From assembly GCA_018828145.1 (NCBI GenBank), contig JAHJWO010000015.1, forward strand, positions 1 through 64,000: 64,000 nucleotides of DNA, in the 5' to 3' direction. Positions 34,567 through 42,241 of this stretch are shown here, piece by piece (position 1 is the first letter of the stretch; each line of letters begins with the position of its first letter). Under the pieces are notes generated by a model. The model saw only the letters and a program-made list of their open reading frames with translations, ran no database searches and had not been told where the DNA came from. A program made the translations under genes and the position numbers. Origin of the DNA: Alphaproteobacteria bacterium. Lineage in GTDB: Bacteria; Pseudomonadota; Alphaproteobacteria; Rhizobiales; Devosiaceae.

Positions 34567-34872
34567 CTAGTCCTCGCAATAGATAGAATAGAGCGTGGCA
34601 AGCACGCGCCTCACCTCGTCGGAGGCGAGACTATAGCGGATCTGCTGGCCGTCGCGCCGAGTTTTGACGAAATCCCAGGCGCGCAGCTTGGAGAGATGCT
34701 GCGAAAGCGGCGACTGCGCCAACCCCACCTTCTCGCCCAGCTCCGTCACATTCATCTCGCGATCCAGCAGGTTGCACAGGATCAGCAGCCGCTTGGAATT
34801 TGCCATTGCGGTCAGGAGGCGCGTTGCCTGTTCGGCATTCGCCTCCATTTTTTCGATTTCCATCTTGATCAT
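34567..34872 (-). CDS. bigR: BigR/SqrR-like persulfide-sensing ArsR regulator
   Basis: The 101-residue winged-helix protein has a recognition helix at AQSPLSQHLSKLRAW. Two Cys, at 33 and 99, are 66 residues apart, the spacing of the redox pair Cys42/Cys108 in BigR and the homologous pair in SqrR. Those regulators release DNA when the Cys form a disulfide or polysulfide bridge in response to sulfide. The downstream genes, divergent from this one, encode exactly the known BigR-operon functions, which strengthens the call. A 20-bp palindrome (34871-34890) overlaps the first two start-codon bases, so ATG 34863 (MEIEK) is an alternative start. Confidence 0.8.
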   Translation of the reverse strand: MIKMEIEKMEANAEQATRLLTAMANSKRLLILCNLLDREMNVTELGEKVGLAQSPLSQHLSKLRAWDFVKTRRDGQQIRYSLASDEVRRVLATLYSIYCED

Positions 34873-34890
34873 ATTAGAATGTTCTTATAT
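34871..34890. promoter_or_regulatory. Candidate BigR operator
   Basis: ATATTAGAATGTTCTTATAT is a 20-bp imperfect palindrome (ATAT-T-AGAA-TG-TTCT-T-ATAT, eight paired positions per arm). It overlaps the annotated regulator start and lies 58 bp before the first sulfide-operon gene, so one site could control both directions. Confidence 0.65.
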
Positions 34891-34947
34891 ACAGCTGGAC
34901 GCATAGTCAATGTCCATCGAAATCCCACCGCTTTCAAGGAGGCTGTC

Positions 34948-35169
34948 ATGAAATTCAATGTCGGAACGCCGGATCGTATCGCCCGTCTCGTCATCGGCGC
35001 CGTGCTTGTCCTGTTGCCACTGCTTCCCGGGATTGCCCTGTTCGCCAACCCGCTCTGGTTCTGGGCGTCGCTGGTTGTTGGCGTCGTGCTGATCGGGACT
35101 GCCCTGGTCCGCTTCTGCCCCCTCTACGCCATTCTTGGTCTCTCCACCTGTAAGGTTCCTAGTCGATGA
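34948..35169 (+). CDS. DUF2892-type small membrane protein
   Basis: The 73-residue protein starts at ATG 34948, preceded by AAGGAGG at 34937-34943. It has the DUF2892 N-terminal NVGTPDRIARLVIGA segment and two hydrophobic helices (about 16-32 and 37-55), ending with a Cys-containing CPLYAILGLSTC segment. This matches the membrane part of YgaP-type sulfurtransferases without the rhodanese domain. The family is frequent in sulfide-responsive operons. It overlaps the next gene by four bases. A role in handling or exporting sulfur species at the membrane is inferred from context. Confidence 0.82.
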   Translation: MKFNVGTPDRIARLVIGAVLVLLPLLPGIALFANPLWFWASLVVGVVLIGTALVRFCPLYAILGLSTCKVPSR

Positions 35170-35594
35170 CTGAATTCACCCCTCTCGCGTCGCTGTTTGG
35201 CGGCGCGCTGATCGGTCTCTCCGCCGTACTTCTCATGGCCTTCCATGGCCGCATCGCCGGCATGACCGGCATCCTGACCGGCCTGATGCCGCCCATGTCC
35301 AGCGATTGGGCCTGGCGGGCGGCATTCGTCGCCGGTGCCATCGCAGCTCCGGCCCTGGTTCTGACCCTGTCGGGGCAGACCATCCCCTTCGACAGCCCGG
35401 TGCCGACACCGTGGATCATCATAGGTGGCCTTATCGTGGGTGGAGGCGTCTATTTCGGCTCCGGTTGCACGTCCGGCCATGGCGTTTGCGGCATTGCTCG
35501 CCTGTCGCCGCGCTCGATCGCCGCGACGGCCACTTTCATGGCCACAGCAACCGCCACGGTCTTTGTCGTCCGCCACGTACTGGGGGGATTCTAA
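35166..35594 (+). CDS. YeeE/YedE-family sulfur transport protein, first half
   Basis: This 142-residue membrane protein has about four helices and a conserved Gly/Cys-rich loop [20 protein letters not shown] near residue 99. In the YeeE/YedE (TsuA) family, such Cys residues guide thiosulfate or persulfide sulfur through the membrane. Full-length family members carry two such halves; here they are split over two genes, as is usual in BigR operons. It overlaps DUF2892 by four bases upstream and the next gene by one base (TAATG), implying tight coupling and a heteromeric complex. Confidence 0.87.
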   Translation: MTEFTPLASLFGGALIGLSAVLLMAFHGRIAGMTGILTGLMPPMSSDWAWRAAFVAGAIAAPALVLTLSGQTIPFDSPVPTPWIIIGGLIVGGGVYFGSGCTSGHGVCGIARLSPRSIAATATFMATATATVFVVRHVLGGF

Positions 35595-36034
35595 TGTTGC
35601 GTACTATTGTTGCCGGCCTCATCGGTCTCGTTTTCGGCACCGGAATTGCCATTTCCGGCATGGGCAATCCGGCCAAGGTTTTGAACTTCTTCGACATTGC
35701 CGGCACCTGGGATCCATCCCTGGCCCTGGTGATGGCGGGCGCCCTCGTGCTTTCGGCCATCGGCTACCGCTTTGTCTTGCGCCGGCCAGAGCCGGTGCTG
35801 GAAGCCAGGTTTCACCTGCCGACAGGCCGTAAGCTCGACCTGCCCTTGCTTTCCGGTTCCGCGGCCTTCGGCATAGGCTGGGGCATTTCAGGGTTCTGCC
35901 CCGGCGGCGCAGTGCCAGCCCTGGGCCTCGGCGAACCGTCTGCCTGGATTTTCGTCGGCGCCATGCTGGCGGGGATCGCCGCAGCCCGCACCATCCGCCT
36001 CGCGCTTGAAGCGCGCATCACCCAACCAGCGTGA
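35594..36034 (+). CDS. YeeE/YedE-like (DUF6691) sulfur transport protein, second half
   Basis: The protein has 146 residues from ATG 35594, overlapping the preceding stop (TAATG). It begins with the typical [29 protein letters not shown] segment (a helix with a conserved Gly pattern). Four helices are predicted, with a Cys loop ISGFCPGGAVPALGLG near residue 100. It is the partner half of the neighbouring YeeE/YedE gene. The pair likely moves reduced sulfur species in response to sulfide. A longer in-frame start exists upstream but is inside the other gene and not needed. Confidence 0.87.
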   Translation: MLRTIVAGLIGLVFGTGIAISGMGNPAKVLNFFDIAGTWDPSLALVMAGALVLSAIGYRFVLRRPEPVLEARFHLPTGRKLDLPLLSGSAAFGIGWGISGFCPGGAVPALGLGEPSAWIFVGAMLAGIAAARTIRLALEARITQPA

Positions 36035-36045
36035 AGGAGATCACC

Positions 36046-36939
36046 ATGACCGCTCTGCCTTTTACCCCGGACCTGTCCGTGAAGCCGGACGTCACCGCCT
36101 TCTTCGACCCGGCAACCAACACCATCAGCTACATCGTCAAGGATCCGTCCTCGCAGGCCTGTGCCATCTATGACTCGGTCATGGATTTCGACTACGCCTC
36201 TGGCCACATCAGCTACGAACATGCCGATGCCATGATTGCCCATATCCGCGAGCGTGGCCTCAAGCTGGAATGGTTGATCGAGACCCATGTCCATGCCGAC
36301 CACCTGTCAGCGGCGCCCTATATCCAGGCCAAGCTGGGTGGCAAGCTGGGCATCGGCGAGAACATCCGGACCGTCCAGGACACCTTTGGCAAGGTGTTCA
36401 ACGAAGGCACCGAATTCCAGCGCGACGGCAGCCAGTTCGACCGTCTGTTCAAGGACGGTGACAGCTACCAGATTGGCGCCATGACCGTTTACGCCATGCA
36501 CACGCCGGGACACACCCCGGCCTGCATGACGCATGTAGTGGGAGATGCCGCCTTTGTCGGCGACACGCTGTTCATGCCGGATGGCGGCTCGGCTCGTGCT
36601 GATTTTCCGGGCGGGGATGCCCGCACGCTCTATCGCTCGATCCAGCGGGTTCTGTCCCTGCCGGGCGCCATGCGCCTCTTCATGTGCCATGATTATGGTC
36701 CGAATGGCCGTGACATCCAGTGGGAGACCACGGTGGCTGACGAGATCGCGCACAACATTCATGTCGGCAAGGGCACCGATGAAGACACCTTCGTGCAGAT
36801 GCGCGAAGCGCGGGACGCCACGCTCGCCATGCCCAAGCTCATCATCCCGTCGCTGCAGGTCAACATGCGCGCCGGACAACTCCCGCCAAAGGACGAGGAC
36901 GGCAAGACCTTCCTCAAAGTCCCCGTGAACGGCCTCTGA
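36046..36939 (+). CDS. blh: Blh-type MBL-fold persulfide dioxygenase
   Basis: The protein has 297 residues from ATG 36046, preceded by GAAGGAGATC. A metallo-beta-lactamase fold is clear: THVHADHLSA near residue 82 (HxHxDH), MHTPGHTPAC near 145, GDTLFMPDGG near 171 and the MCHDYG His near 213. Persulfide dioxygenases of this ETHE1-like group oxidise glutathione persulfide to sulfite using one iron bound by two His and an Asp. In Agrobacterium and Xylella, Blh fuses this domain to DUF442, whereas here DUF442 is the next separate gene. This places it at the centre of sulfide detoxification. Confidence 0.88.
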   Translation: MTALPFTPDLSVKPDVTAFFDPATNTISYIVKDPSSQACAIYDSVMDFDYASGHISYEHADAMIAHIRERGLKLEWLIETHVHADHLSAAPYIQAKLGGKLGIGENIRTVQDTFGKVFNEGTEFQRDGSQFDRLFKDGDSYQIGAMTVYAMHTPGHTPACMTHVVGDAAFVGDTLFMPDGGSARADFPGGDARTLYRSIQRVLSLPGAMRLFMCHDYGPNGRDIQWETTVADEIAHNIHVGKGTDEDTFVQMREARDATLAMPKLIIPSLQVNMRAGQLPPKDEDGKTFLKVPVNGL

Positions 36940-36980
36940 CCATGTGGCCCTTTTCCAATTCCGACCCGAAAGCAAGACCC

Positions 36981-37307
36981 ATGAATATCAACAAGATTGC
37001 CCCTGATTTCTCCGCCACCGGCCAGATTCGGCCCGACCAGATGAAGGCCGTCGTCGACGCCGGCTACAAGTCGATCGTCTGCGCCCGTCCCGACCAGGAA
37101 GAGGCCGGCCAGCCCGCCTTTGCTGAAGTGGCCAAGGCTGCCGAAGCCGCCGGTCTCAAGATCGTGCACATTCCAGTGTCAGGCCCGTTGGGCGAGGGGC
37201 AGATCATCCGCTTCCACGACGCCTGGAAGGATTTGCCAAAGCCGATGCTTGGCTATTGCCGCTCCGGCGCCCGCGCCGGCAGCCTCTACGCAACTCTGTC
37301 GAAATAA
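36981..37307 (+). CDS. DUF442 protein (Blh-associated sulfurtransferase-like)
   Basis: The protein has 108 residues from ATG 36981 (weak AAAG site); an upstream ATG 36942 would add 13 residues. It has the DUF442 start DFSATGQIRPDQM, the ARPDQEE strand, the IPVSGPL loop and the active Cys loop LGYCRSGARA near residue 94, resembling rhodanese or tyrosine phosphatase loops. In BigR operons this domain acts with the persulfide dioxygenase as a sulfurtransferase, moving sulfur to or from thiol carriers. It is placed between blh and the SulP gene in the same transcript (5 bp before the latter). Confidence 0.85.
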   Translation: MNINKIAPDFSATGQIRPDQMKAVVDAGYKSIVCARPDQEEAGQPAFAEVAKAAEAAGLKIVHIPVSGPLGEGQIIRFHDAWKDLPKPMLGYCRSGARAGSLYATLSK

Positions 37308-37312
37308 GTCCG

Positions 37313-39088
37313 ATGAAGCTCAAGACCTACTTCCCGATCCTTGACTGGGGGAAGCGCTACAATCGCGCAACCCTGACCAGCGATCTGGTCGCCGCTGTGA
37401 TTGTCACGATCATGCTGATCCCCCAGTCACTGGCCTATGCACTGCTGGCCGGGCTGCCGCCGGAAGTGGGTCTTTACGCCTCCGTCCTGCCGCTCGTGGC
37501 CTATGCCATCTTCGGCACCTCTTCGGCACTCGCTGTCGGTCCGGTGGCGGTGGTCTCCCTGATGACCGCCGCCGCGGTCGGCCGCCTGGCGGCCGAAGGC
37601 ACGGCCGACTACGCCAGCGCCGCCATCCTGCTCGCTCTTCTATCGGGCGTCATGCTGACGGTAATGGGTCTGTTCAGGCTCGGCTTCATCGCGAACTTCC
37701 TGTCGCATCCGGTCATCTCAGGCTTCATCACCGCCTCGGGCATCATCATTGCCACCAGCCAGGTGGGCGGGCTTCTCGGCATCAAGACCGAAGGTCACGC
37801 GATGCCCCAGCTGGTGATGTCGATCGTGGAAAATCTTGGTGCCATCAACCTCAATACCGTCGCCGTCGGCGCGGTGGCCCTGGCGCTGTTGCTGTGGATC
37901 CGCCTCGACCTCAAGAACTGGCTCAACCGCTTTGGCCTGCCCAAGGGCGTCGCCAACATTATTGTGCGGGCTGGCCCGGTCTTTGTGGTCTTTCTGACCA
38001 TGGCGTGGTCTGCGCTGTTCGACCTCGGCAACAAGGGTGTGGCCCTGGTGGGCCAGGTGCCTCAAGGCCTGCCTATGCTGGCGCTGCCGAGCTTCAATCT
38101 CGACACGATCCAGGCGCTGCTGCTGCCGGCGCTGATCATTTCGGTTGTTGGCTTCGTCGAATCCATCTCCGTGGCACAGACGCTGGCCGCCAAGCGCCGC
38201 GAGCGCATCGACCCCAACCAGGAACTCATCGGTCTCGGCGCCTCCAACGTCGCTGCCGCCATTGGTGGCGGCTATCCGGTCACCGGCGGTTTTGCCCGCT
38301 CGGTGGTCAACTTCGATGCCGGCGCCGCGACGCCGGCCGCAGGAGCCTTCACCGCGATCGGCATTGCCGGTGCGACCCTGCTGCTCACACCGTTCCTTGC
38401 CATACTGCCCAAGGCGACGCTGGCTGCCACGATCGTCCTGGCTGTGTTGACGCTGGTGGACTTTTCGATCCTCAAACGCGCCTGGAACTACTCCAAGGCC
38501 GATTTTGCGGCCGTTGCCATGACGCTGCTGGGGACGCTCCTGCTGGGTGTCGAAGTGGGCATTTCCTTAGGGGTAGGGGCCTCTATCCTGATCTTCCTCT
38601 ATCGCTCGTCGCAGCCCCACGCAGCCATTGTAGGTCAGGTGCCCGGCACCGAGCACTATCGGAATGTCAAGCGCCACCAGGTGGACACCACGCCCGATGT
38701 GCTCTCTATCCGGGTGGACGAAAGCCTCTATTTCGCCAATGCGCGCTACCTACAGGACCTGGTCATCAACCAGGCCGCTGAGAACCCGGAGCTCAAGGAC
38801 GTTGTCCTGATGTGTTCGGCGGTCAATGCCATCGACATGTCGGCTCTCGAAAGCCTCGAGGCGATCCAGCACCAGTTGAGCGATCTGGGAGTCCGTCTGC
38901 ATCTGTCCGAGGTCAAGGGCCCGGTCATGGACCGTCTCGCCGGTACCGACTTCCTCGCGCACCTCTCCGGTGGGGTACATCTCAGCCAGCATCAGGCGAT
39001 GCTCGCCATCGCGGCTGCGCGGCTCGCCAGGCGGGACCCTGCCGTCCCCACGTCGGCAACTGAGCCCCTCAAGGCGATCGGCAGCTAG
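37313..39088 (+). CDS. SulP-family anion permease with STAS domain
   Basis: The 591-residue protein starts at ATG 37313. The upstream frame extension overlaps DUF442. About 10-12 helices cover residues 20-430, with the SulP signature SLAYALLAGLPPEVGLYASVLP near residue 45. A cytoplasmic STAS domain follows at about 450-560 (DVVLMCSAVNAIDMSALESLEAI). SulP proteins carry sulfate, bicarbonate or organic acids. At the end of a sulfide-oxidation operon the likely task is exporting or exchanging sulfite/sulfate produced by the dioxygenase, though this is inference. It converges on nirD with a hairpin between them. Confidence 0.9.
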   Translation: MKLKTYFPILDWGKRYNRATLTSDLVAAVIVTIMLIPQSLAYALLAGLPPEVGLYASVLPLVAYAIFGTSSALAVGPVAVVSLMTAAAVGRLAAEGTADYASAAILLALLSGVMLTVMGLFRLGFIANFLSHPVISGFITASGIIIATSQVGGLLGIKTEGHAMPQLVMSIVENLGAINLNTVAVGAVALALLLWIRLDLKNWLNRFGLPKGVANIIVRAGPVFVVFLTMAWSALFDLGNKGVALVGQVPQGLPMLALPSFNLDTIQALLLPALIISVVGFVESISVAQTLAAKRRERIDPNQELIGLGASNVAAAIGGGYPVTGGFARSVVNFDAGAATPAAGAFTAIGIAGATLLLTPFLAILPKATLAATIVLAVLTLVDFSILKRAWNYSKADFAAVAMTLLGTLLLGVEVGISLGVGASILIFLYRSSQPHAAIVGQVPGTEHYRNVKRHQVDTTPDVLSIRVDESLYFANARYLQDLVINQAAENPELKDVVLMCSAVNAIDMSALESLEAIQHQLSDLGVRLHLSEVKGPVMDRLAGTDFLAHLSGGVHLSQHQAMLAIAAARLARRDPAVPTSATEPLKAIGS

Positions 39089-39099
39089 ACGTTGCCGGG

Positions 39100-39117
39100 G
39101 GCAGGTTTCGGCCTGCC
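39100..39117. terminator. Hairpin between convergent SulP and nirD genes
   Basis: GGCAGG/CCTGCC form a 6-bp stem with loop TTTCGG in the 37-bp gap between two convergent genes. No T-run follows on either strand, so it would be a weak bidirectional terminator. Confidence 0.35.
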
Positions 39118-39125
39118 TGCTCTGG

Positions 39126-39458
39126 CTATTCCGCCGCGACCAAGATGCGTTCACCGGCCATGAAGATGCGTCTTTCGACAATGTCGATGGGATAGGTCTT
39201 CACCTGTCCCTCGTCGGCGCCGAGCGCCTGGCCGGTGGCCAGGTCGAATACCCAATTGTGCAGCGGGCAGGTGACCGAGGCGCCATGCACGATGCCTTCG
39301 CTCAGCGGCCCCTGCCTGTGCGGACAACGGTTCTCGATGGCAAAGATCTGGTCGTCCTGGGTGCGAAACACCGCAATCCGCCCCGCCGGCGTATTCACGC
39401 AGCGCGAGCCGCGGCGAGGGATGGCGTCAATGCTGCCGATCTCTATCCACTCGGTCAT
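39126..39458 (-). CDS. nirD: Nitrite reductase small subunit, Rieske type
   Basis: The 110-residue protein carries Rieske [2Fe-2S] ligands CPHRQGPL near residue 45 and CPLHNW near 64 (CxH...CxxH). It starts 14 bp after the nirB stop and is cotranscribed. With NirB it forms the NAD(P)H-dependent assimilatory nitrite reductase, producing ammonia. The small subunit supports electron flow or cofactor assembly. E. coli NirD lacks the cluster ligands, whereas this one keeps all four. The window holds no nitrate transporter or nasA gene beside it. Confidence 0.92.
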   Translation of the reverse strand: MTEWIEIGSIDAIPRRGSRCVNTPAGRIAVFRTQDDQIFAIENRCPHRQGPLSEGIVHGASVTCPLHNWVFDLATGQALGADEGQVKTYPIDIVERRIFMAGERILVAAE

Positions 39459-39472
39459 GCCACCCTACCCGC

Positions 39473-41917
39473 CTATTCTGCTGCGACCGGCATGCCGAAT
39501 TCGGCCATGGCGGCGAATTCATGGGCGTCCTTGCCGTTGACACGCTCTTCCCAGGGGTCGACCTGGGCGAAGGTCTGCGAATAGACGAAGCGCTCGAAAT
39601 AGTGCCGGCGTTTGGCCAGATCATCGACGACATTGGCCTTGATCGAGGGCGTGCCGACGCGCTTGGCCCACTTGTAGATGCGCTCGAGATACCGGCCCTG
39701 CTCGCGATAGAGCTGGGTCAGCGCCACGATGATCTCCAGTGCCTCGTCCTCGCTGTCGGCATGGCAGAGCAGTTCGGTCCCCTTTATGTCGAGCCCTGCG
39801 GCACCCGCAAAGTGGATGTCGTAGCCACTGTCGACGCAGATCACCCCGATATCCTTGCAGGTGGCTTCGGCGCAGTTGCGCGGGCAGCCAGAGACGGCCA
39901 GCTTGAGCTTGGCCGGAGTCCAGGCGCCCCACATGAACTTCTCGATGCGGATGCCGAGGCCGGTGGAATCCTGGGTGCCGAAGCGGCACCAGTCCGAGCC
40001 GACGCAGGTCTTGACCGTACGCAAACCCTTGGCATAGGCCGCGCCCGAGACCATGCCTGCGGCATTGAGATCGGCCCAGACGGCTGGCAGGTCTTCCTTC
40101 TTGACGCCAAGCAGATCAATGCGCTGGCCGCCAGTGACCTTGACGGCGGGAATGGCGAACTTGTCGGCAACATCGGCAATGGCGCGTAGTTCCTTGGGAT
40201 TGGTCATGCCGCCCCACATGCGTGGCACGACAGAATAGGTCCCGTCCTTCTGGATATTGGCGTGCACGCGCTCGTTGATGAAGCGGCTCTGCCCGTCATC
40301 CTCGTATTCGCCCGGCCAGTCGGCGACGAGATAGTAGTTGAGCGCCGGACGGCACTTGGCACAGCCACAGGAGGTCTTCCACTCCAGCTCCTGCATCACG
40401 GCAGGAATGGATTTGAGCCCCTTGGCTATGATGAGGCGGCGCACGTCATCGTGGCCATATTCGGTGCAGGGACACATCGGCTGCACCGCGGCCGGATTAT
40501 AGGCATCGCCCAGCGTAGCGTGGAGCAATTGCTCCACCAGATGGGTGCAGGAGCCGCACGAAGCCGAAGCCTTGGTGTGGGCGCGTACGCCATCGAGACT
40601 GGTCAGTCCCTTGCCGGTGATAGCGCCGGTGATCTTGCCCTTGCATACGCCGTTACAGCCACAGATCTCTGCCTCATCGGGCAAGGCTGCAACGGCCGCC
40701 ATAGGGTCCAGGGGGGTGCCCCCCTGATAGGCCTGGCCGAAGATCAGTGTATCGCGCAGCTCCCGCGTGTCCACGCCCCGCTTGAGCATGTCGAAGAACC
40801 ACGGGCCGTCGGCGGTTTCGCCATACAGCACGGCGCCGATGATGCGGTCGTCCTTGAGCACGAGGCGCTTGTAGACACCAGCCGTGGCGTCACGCAGCAC
40901 GATCTCCTCGCGGTCCTCGCCCTCGCCGAAATCGCCGGCCGAGAACAGGTCGATGCCGGTGACCTTGAGTTTGGTCGAGGTGACTGAGCCTTGGTAGCTC
41001 GCCTCCTGCTCAGCCAGCGTGTGGGCCAATACCTGACCCATCTCGTATAGCGGCGCAACCAGCCCGTAGCAGGTGCCACGGTGCTCGGCGCATTCGCCCA
41101 GCGCAAAGATGTGTGGATCGTCGGTTCGCATCTGGTCGTCGACTACGATGCCGCGATTGACGGCCAGGCCGCTGGCCTTGGCGAGGCCAGAGGAGGGACG
41201 AATGCCCACTGCCATCACCACCATTTCACAGGGGATGATCATGCCGTCATTGAGCTCGACACCTTCGACCCTGTCTGTGCCCAAGACCTGCTTGGTATTG
41301 GCCTTGGTGATCACCGTGACGCCGCGATCCTTGAACGCCTTTTCCAGCAGGTAGCCTGCCGCTGGGTCGAGCTGGCGCTCCATCAGCGTGGGCATCAGAT
41401 GCAGCACCGTGACGTCCATGCCGCGCATCTTGAGGCCGGCGGCGGCCTCAAGACCCAAGAGTCCGCCGCCAATGACAACGACCCGGGCTCCGGGCCCAAC
41501 GGCCAGCATCTTGTCGACGTCATCAAGGTCGCGGTAGGTCACGACGCCCGGCAATTGATGGCCAGGAACCGGCGGAATGAACGGGGAGGAGCCCGTGGCG
41601 ATCACTAGCTTGTCGTAGTCGGCGACAATGCCGTTGGTGGAGATGACCTTCCTCGCCTCCCGGTCGATCAGCGTGACCGGCGAAGACTTGTGCAGGGTAA
41701 CGCCGTTCTCCGCATACCAGTCGTCGCCATGGGTGATGATCTCTTCATAGGTCTTTTCACCCGACAGCACCGGGGAAAGCATGAGCCGGTTGTAGTTCAC
41801 CCGTGGCTCGGCATTGAAGATGGTGACGGCGTAGCGCCCCGGCGCGGCCTCGAACAAATGCTCCAGCATGCGCCCGGGCGCCATGCCATTGCCGATGATG
41901 ACAAGTTTTTCGGTCAA
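39473..41917 (-). CDS. nirB: NAD(P)H nitrite reductase large subunit
   Basis: The protein has 814 residues from TTG 41917, chosen because AGGAG lies eight bases upstream; another TTG at 41959 falls inside the attenuator. An FAD/NAD oxidoreductase domain comes first (GNGMAPG near residue 8; GGGLLGLEAA near 150). It is followed by a BFD-like [2Fe-2S] domain (CGCNGVCKG near 418) and a sirohaem/4Fe-4S nitrite reductase domain with CVGSDWC and CPRNC cluster Cys motifs. It reduces nitrite to ammonia in the cytoplasm with six electrons from NAD(P)H. Expression is probably controlled through the leader, which has a strong terminator-like hairpin. Confidence 0.93.
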   Translation of the reverse strand: MTEKLVIIGNGMAPGRMLEHLFEAAPGRYAVTIFNAEPRVNYNRLMLSPVLSGEKTYEEIITHGDDWYAENGVTLHKSSPVTLIDREARKVISTNGIVADYDKLVIATGSSPFIPPVPGHQLPGVVTYRDLDDVDKMLAVGPGARVVVIGGGLLGLEAAAGLKMRGMDVTVLHLMPTLMERQLDPAAGYLLEKAFKDRGVTVITKANTKQVLGTDRVEGVELNDGMIIPCEMVVMAVGIRPSSGLAKASGLAVNRGIVVDDQMRTDDPHIFALGECAEHRGTCYGLVAPLYEMGQVLAHTLAEQEASYQGSVTSTKLKVTGIDLFSAGDFGEGEDREEIVLRDATAGVYKRLVLKDDRIIGAVLYGETADGPWFFDMLKRGVDTRELRDTLIFGQAYQGGTPLDPMAAVAALPDEAEICGCNGVCKGKITGAITGKGLTSLDGVRAHTKASASCGSCTHLVEQLLHATLGDAYNPAAVQPMCPCTEYGHDDVRRLIIAKGLKSIPAVMQELEWKTSCGCAKCRPALNYYLVADWPGEYEDDGQSRFINERVHANIQKDGTYSVVPRMWGGMTNPKELRAIADVADKFAIPAVKVTGGQRIDLLGVKKEDLPAVWADLNAAGMVSGAAYAKGLRTVKTCVGSDWCRFGTQDSTGLGIRIEKFMWGAWTPAKLKLAVSGCPRNCAEATCKDIGVICVDSGYDIHFAGAAGLDIKGTELLCHADSEDEALEIIVALTQLYREQGRYLERIYKWAKRVGTPSIKANVVDDLAKRRHYFERFVYSQTFAQVDPWEERVNGKDAHEFAAMAEFGMPVAAE

Positions 41918-41940
41918 TCCGCCGTCTCCTGCTCGCAGGG

Positions 41941-42011
41941 AAAACAAAAAAGCTGCCAATCGACAGTGCAGCTCCGGCGCAAGTCCGAAACGTCTGTCGA
42001 TTGGCAGCTTT
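41941..42011 (-). terminator. Attenuator-like terminator in the nirB leader
   Basis: Read on the minus strand, a perfect 18-bp stem (42011-41994 with 41966-41949) has a 27-nt loop and is followed by TTTTTTGTTTT, 24 nt before the nirB TTG start. It would stop transcription before nirBD unless an antiterminator intervenes. In alphaproteobacteria, NasT (ANTAR) with NasS controls nitrite reduction this way. No nasT or nasS is in the window, so that link is inferred. Confidence 0.75.
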
Positions 42012-42088
42012 GCCTGATGGCGCCCGCCATTGGGTGCCGGTCAGCGCTGGATGTCAGCGCCTATGGTTCCGGTGATGCATGAAACGTG

Positions 42089-42119
42089 CCAAAGCAGAAA
42101 GCTCGCATTTCTGCTTTGG
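42089..42119. other. Second perfect hairpin upstream of nirB
   Basis: CCAAAGCAGAAA and TTTCTGCTTTGG (12-bp stem, 7-nt loop GCTCGCA) lie between thiY and the attenuator. There is no T-run, so it is either a terminator of the thi operon aided by Rho or part of the nirB leader RNA, for example a binding element for an antiterminator. It does not fit the ANTAR hexaloop pattern exactly. Confidence 0.5.
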
Positions 42120-42241
42120 GGGCAATGGGTTACGGAATCCCGACAGGGCGATGTGACGTCACCACCTTGCACCATAAGCGTTCAGACTGCATCAATATTG
42201 AGCATTGCGCAAACATGCCTGAGATTGGCGCAAAGGCTCGC

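Noticed and set aside
42181-42241. FNR-like TTGCGCAATGCTCAA sequence before the nirB leader
   Set aside because: Spacing is 9 bases between TTG and CAA instead of 8 and the central bases do not fit the FNR/FixK consensus.
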